The notes under the pieces: generated by a model
Databases searched by the model: none
What the model was told of the DNA's origin: nothing
What the model saw: the letters and a program-made list of their open reading frames with translations, nothing else
Assembly (NCBI GenBank): GCA_038319685.1
Contig: JBBQDN010000001.1
Span: forward strand, 162,294-226,293
Origin: UBA6022 sp038319685
GTDB taxonomy: Bacteria; Patescibacteriota; Saccharimonadia; Saccharimonadales; Saccharimonadaceae
DNA length: 64,000 bases
Direction: 5' to 3'
Translations under genes and position numbers: made by a program
Shown: piece by piece, positions 59,880 through 64,000 of the stretch
Position numbering within the stretch: position 1 is the stretch's first letter
Layout of the letters: each line of letters starts with the position of its first letter

Positions 59880-59914
59880 TCCGATTACCTCACATATGAC
59901 ATGTGTATGAATTC

Positions 59915-59943
59915 ATATTAGCATAGCTTATGCTTTTTGTCAA
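59915..59943 (-). promoter_or_regulatory. Promoter of the KGG-like gene
   Basis: TTGACA (59943-59938), 17-bp spacer, TGC-TAATAT (59920-59915) on minus, close to the ideal sigma-70 type. Predicted start near 59908. Confidence 0.8.
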
Positions 59944-59971
59944 GGTTTACATAAGCATCTTTTATTATAAT

Positions 59972-60083
59972 GCTAGTGTTGCAAATACTCACATGGTGCT
60001 ATATTATGAATAAGCACCTGTTTGAATCCCAAATTTAGATTCAAACCAATAAACGACCACGTCTGCGAGATTGGTCGTTTTTT
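59972..60083 (+). ncRNA. Candidate structured small RNA
   Basis: The 277 bp between 59820 and 60098 hold no gene. On the plus strand TATAAT (59966-59971) or TGC-TATATT (60000-60005) is followed by three hairpins: GGTGCT/AGCACC (59995-60017), GTTTGAATC/GATTCAAAC (60020-60046) and AAACGACCA/TGGTCGTTT (60051-60080) with a six-T run. No gene follows on this strand, so the terminator would serve an RNA of about 75-110 nt. The -35 boxes are weak. Confidence 0.5.
60051..60083 (+). terminator. Intrinsic terminator, plus strand
   Basis: AAACGACCA, 12-nt loop, TGGTCGTTT then Ts to 60083. The T-run is much better on plus than on minus. Confidence 0.7.
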
Positions 60084-60097
60084 ATAGTTCTACTGAT

Positions 60098-60889
60098 TTA
60101 GTGAGCTAGTGCTATGTAGTCTAGTTGAAGCTCTTTTTGCAGGGCATTAAACGTATCGTTGCTAAGCTGTGTTATATCCTTGAAGGTTCCGTATGTGCTA
60201 CTCAGTTCATCCTTCGCTATCTGAAAACGTGTCCTATCTTTGGCGGTATTTGCCGCTAATACCTCCTGCCAACAAGAGTCCAGATGCGCTGTCCCCGTTA
60301 TTGATCGCTGCAATATAGCATCAAACGCCTTACTAGTTTTTAGATCCTTTGTCTTCATGGCGAGCGAATGCCATTTGGTGGCTGTTTCATTCCATGTCGC
60401 TTCATCAAGATCACCCAGTCCGCTACCGGCAACTGCGACTAATTCAGCGAACATTTTCTCGTCATGTAAATAGCCGTTCACTACCATTAAACTATGGTCG
60501 ACTGCGACAAGTTTCGCCAAAACAGCCTTGCACTCATTCTGAGTTTTCTTTACTGTATCAAACCTATCTTGCCAACTAAGAGATCCTGGAACGTCACATA
60601 TCGTTTGGTGTTTACTGTTAAAATCATGAACCGCTTCTAACGCGGCACGTTTTTTTGCTTTTTCCTCACTTGTACGTGCCGGCAATGCGATTGCACTATC
60701 AACCTGTCGGTGTGTCTCTGTCTGTACGACCACATAGTTTTTATCGATACCTGTCCACACTGCAATGCTCCACCAGGCGTACGCAACCGCAGCAATAAGC
60801 AACACCCCAAGGATACTACTAAAAATCATGAGTTTCTTATGCCTGGTAGCAAATCCACCCAAAGAAAGTGTCCTATGTAGTTGTTTCAT
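60098..60889 (-). CDS. Membrane-anchored hypothetical protein
   Basis: This is a 263-residue protein from ATG 60889, which overlaps the DUF3152 stop as ATGA; ATG 60916 is an alternative. A TM helix (about 19-42) leads to an exported helical domain with cysteine pairs (TICDVP, NECKAV, DSCWQE) that could form disulfides. I do not recognise the family. It is coupled to the DUF3152 protein, so the two probably act together outside the membrane, perhaps with disulfides made by VKOR. Confidence 0.7.
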   Translation of the reverse strand: MKQLHRTLSLGGFATRHKKLMIFSSILGVLLIAAVAYAWWSIAVWTGIDKNYVVVQTETHRQVDSAIALPARTSEEKAKKRAALEAVHDFNSKHQTICDVPGSLSWQDRFDTVKKTQNECKAVLAKLVAVDHSLMVVNGYLHDEKMFAELVAVAGSGLGDLDEATWNETATKWHSLAMKTKDLKTSKAFDAILQRSITGTAHLDSCWQEVLAANTAKDRTRFQIAKDELSSTYGTFKDITQLSNDTFNALQKELQLDYIALAH

Positions 60890-61620
60890 CTCGTAATACC
60901 TAGCTGTGTTGACCATATCTCGCTCGCAAGTGGCCAGGGATTGAATGAACAGCCCTGTAAATCAATTGACTGTTGTTGCATAACTGGGGCAGCTTGACCT
61001 GGTCCACCGCAAAACTCATGTGAATGACCAAGCCAATGACCAGTTTCGTGATTCACGACCATATGACGGTAGTCACGGAGTGAACCCTTTGCATCATTCC
61101 ATGAAGGTGTCGCACCAAGCCAGCGATCTTGATTAATGATAACGTATTGACCGGCGTTACAGCTATAGTCGGCGCTGCATCCGGACGAAAAAGTCGGTAA
61201 TTGACTGGCTTCACTCAGTACAAGTGTAAAGTTTCCCCCTGTCGCGATCTGCTGGAACGATACGCCGAGTCGAGCCCAGCCGCGGCCATCATTTAACGTC
61301 GCGCTGGCCTGTTGCTGAAACTCGGCGAGTGACGCGCTGACTGTACCTTTTGTCGTCACACTATATGTCACGGTTCGCGTAATGGGTCTCGCCGCGTTTT
61401 GTTCAGCGACCTTTATTGCCGTTAGCCAGGCAGGATCTGCAAGAGTTGGTAACTTAACCGCATCAAGTGTCGCAGGCAGATCCTGGAGTTCAGTAAGACT
61501 CGTAGTGGCACTACTCCGAGTAGTGTCCGTCGCTGCTAGATTAATAATTGGCATACCAAACGAAGACATTAAAATAACCAAACTCATCCCTCCGTAGCCC
61601 ACAGAACATATAATGCACAT
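60886..61620 (-). CDS. DUF3152 family exported metallopeptidase-like protein
   Basis: This is a 244-residue protein. An N-terminal hydrophobic segment (about 10-30) is followed by a domain with VVNHETGHWLGHSHEFC (about 187-203), the HExxHxxGxxH zinc pattern of metzincins, and AAPVMQQQSIDLQGC near the end. DUF3152 is known mainly from Actinobacteria as a putative secreted protease. TACAAT ends 7 nt before ATG with AGAGG in the gap. The membrane protein gene overlaps its stop. Confidence 0.85.
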   Translation of the reverse strand: MCIICSVGYGGMSLVILMSSFGMPIINLAATDTTRSSATTSLTELQDLPATLDAVKLPTLADPAWLTAIKVAEQNAARPITRTVTYSVTTKGTVSASLAEFQQQASATLNDGRGWARLGVSFQQIATGGNFTLVLSEASQLPTFSSGCSADYSCNAGQYVIINQDRWLGATPSWNDAKGSLRDYRHMVVNHETGHWLGHSHEFCGGPGQAAPVMQQQSIDLQGCSFNPWPLASEIWSTQLGITR

Positions 61621-61659
61621 AACCTCTATTGTATCCTAGCTATAAGTATTTAACCAACG

Positions 61660-61690
61660 AAAAAGACCATCCTATTCGGATGGTCTTTTT
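61660..61690 (-). terminator. Terminator of the rRNA operon
   Basis: AAAAAGACCATCC, loop TATTC, GGATGGTCTTTTT, about 5 nt after the 5S 3' end. Confidence 0.9.
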
Positions 61691-61694
61691 ATAA

Positions 61695-61803
61695 TTCGGC
61701 ACCGTGCTAGTTTCCCACTTGTGGCAGTATAATCGCCGCTGCTGAGCTTAACTTCTGTGTTCGGAATGAGAACAGGTGTTTCCCCAGCGCCATGGGCACC
61801 GAA
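61695..61803 (-). rRNA. rrf: 5S ribosomal RNA
   Basis: On minus: TTCGGTGCC at the 5' end pairs with GGTGCCGAA at the 3' end (helix I with G-U pairs). The core holds CCGAACACAGAAGTTAAGC, the loop B/C segment of bacterial 5S. The ends are set by helix I, give or take a few bases. Confidence 0.93.
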
Positions 61804-62006
61804 GTAAGGCTGAGACACTTTCTGAGCGATATATCAACGCTAGGATGGGTCTCGAAACCTCGCTTCGATGTCCAAACTAATGGACACGGTAGTTTGAATG
61901 TAAGTCTTTTTAAAAAACTGACGTTGATGAATTAACACCAATTACTAGTTAAGTCTACCTTATCACCTATATTAATGCAAGCATTAACAGGGGTGAAAAG
62001 GACATA
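61804..62006 (-). other. 23S-5S internal transcribed spacer
   Basis: About 200 bp with no tRNA gene. It holds short complementary stretches (TTAATGC/GCATTAA near 61973-61988) that may form rRNA processing stems. I see no other feature. Confidence 0.6.

Positions 62007-64000
<1,994 letters not shown>

Noticed and set aside
61804..62006. tRNA gene in the rRNA spacer
   Set aside because: No T-arm (GGTTCRANYCC) or cloverleaf could be found here; the same holds for the other gaps.

Overview
The window looks like a piece of a small, streamlined genome of a Candidatus Saccharibacteria (TM7, Patescibacteria/CPR) bacterium. The reasons are the gene content (compact translation factors, two copies of a small family I recall as DUF5663, a DUF2207 membrane protein, a DUF3152 protein, LPxTG and Ig-like surface proteins, a VKOR-type disulfide system), gaps that are mostly tens of bases, and very many promoters whose -10 box lies 6-9 nt from the start codon. 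UGA is used as an ordinary stop (for example at the end of def), so code 11 applies. The assignment is an inference from content, not from a phylogeny.

Layout. 1-9.7 kb: 5' part of a ribosome hibernation factor gene, serS, a SAM methyltransferase, an ABC exporter pair, a DEAH helicase, a DUF2207 protein and two small plus-strand genes. 9.7-17.4 kb, mainly minus strand: lysS, greA, proS, two intramembrane proteases (CPBP and RseP), frr, tsf, rpsB. 17.5-21.3 kb: two abutting genes for phage-tail-fibre-like and LamG-like proteins. 21.4-30.9 kb: an iron-permease-like protein, rpmE, prfA, prmC, an HtrA protease, an LCP protein, lepB, parB/parA and rplU. 30.9-36.6 kb: galU and envelope or secreted proteins. 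36.68-37.26 kb: a 577-bp non-coding element with terminal inverted repeats and dense internal hairpins. 37.3-47.5 kb: ileS (type 2) under a T-box leader, a membrane methyltransferase-like protein, VKOR with a thioredoxin-like protein, a cysteine-free NrdR, ftsZ, ftsA, map, adk, yqeY-like, rpsU. 47.5-58.2 kb: NUDIX, recJ, priA, def, fmt, infB, S1 protein, an LPxTG protein. 58.3-61.6 kb: ROK kinase, an IrrE-like peptidase, a small glycine/lysine-rich protein, a candidate ncRNA and a DUF3152 protein. 61.7-64.0 kb: 5S rRNA and the 3' two thirds of 23S rRNA, with an AT-rich stem-forming insertion.

How the genes fit together. Most of the window is translation (four aaRSs, S1, S2, S21, L21, L31, IF-2, EF-Ts, RRF, RF1 and its methylase, deformylase, formyltransferase, Met-aminopeptidase). 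The rest is division and segregation, replication restart and recombination (priA, recJ), and an envelope set (signal peptidase, HtrA, RseP, LCP ligase, GalU, CAP-domain, Ig-like and LPxTG proteins, VKOR) suited to a cell-surface-dependent epibiont.

The most unusual signals are the 577-bp inverted-repeat element, the ileS T-box in front of an IleRS whose HIGH motif reads HHGT, the near-universal leaderless promoter geometry, the 23S insertion, the Cys-free NrdR and the structured RNA candidates around 59.8-60.1 kb.
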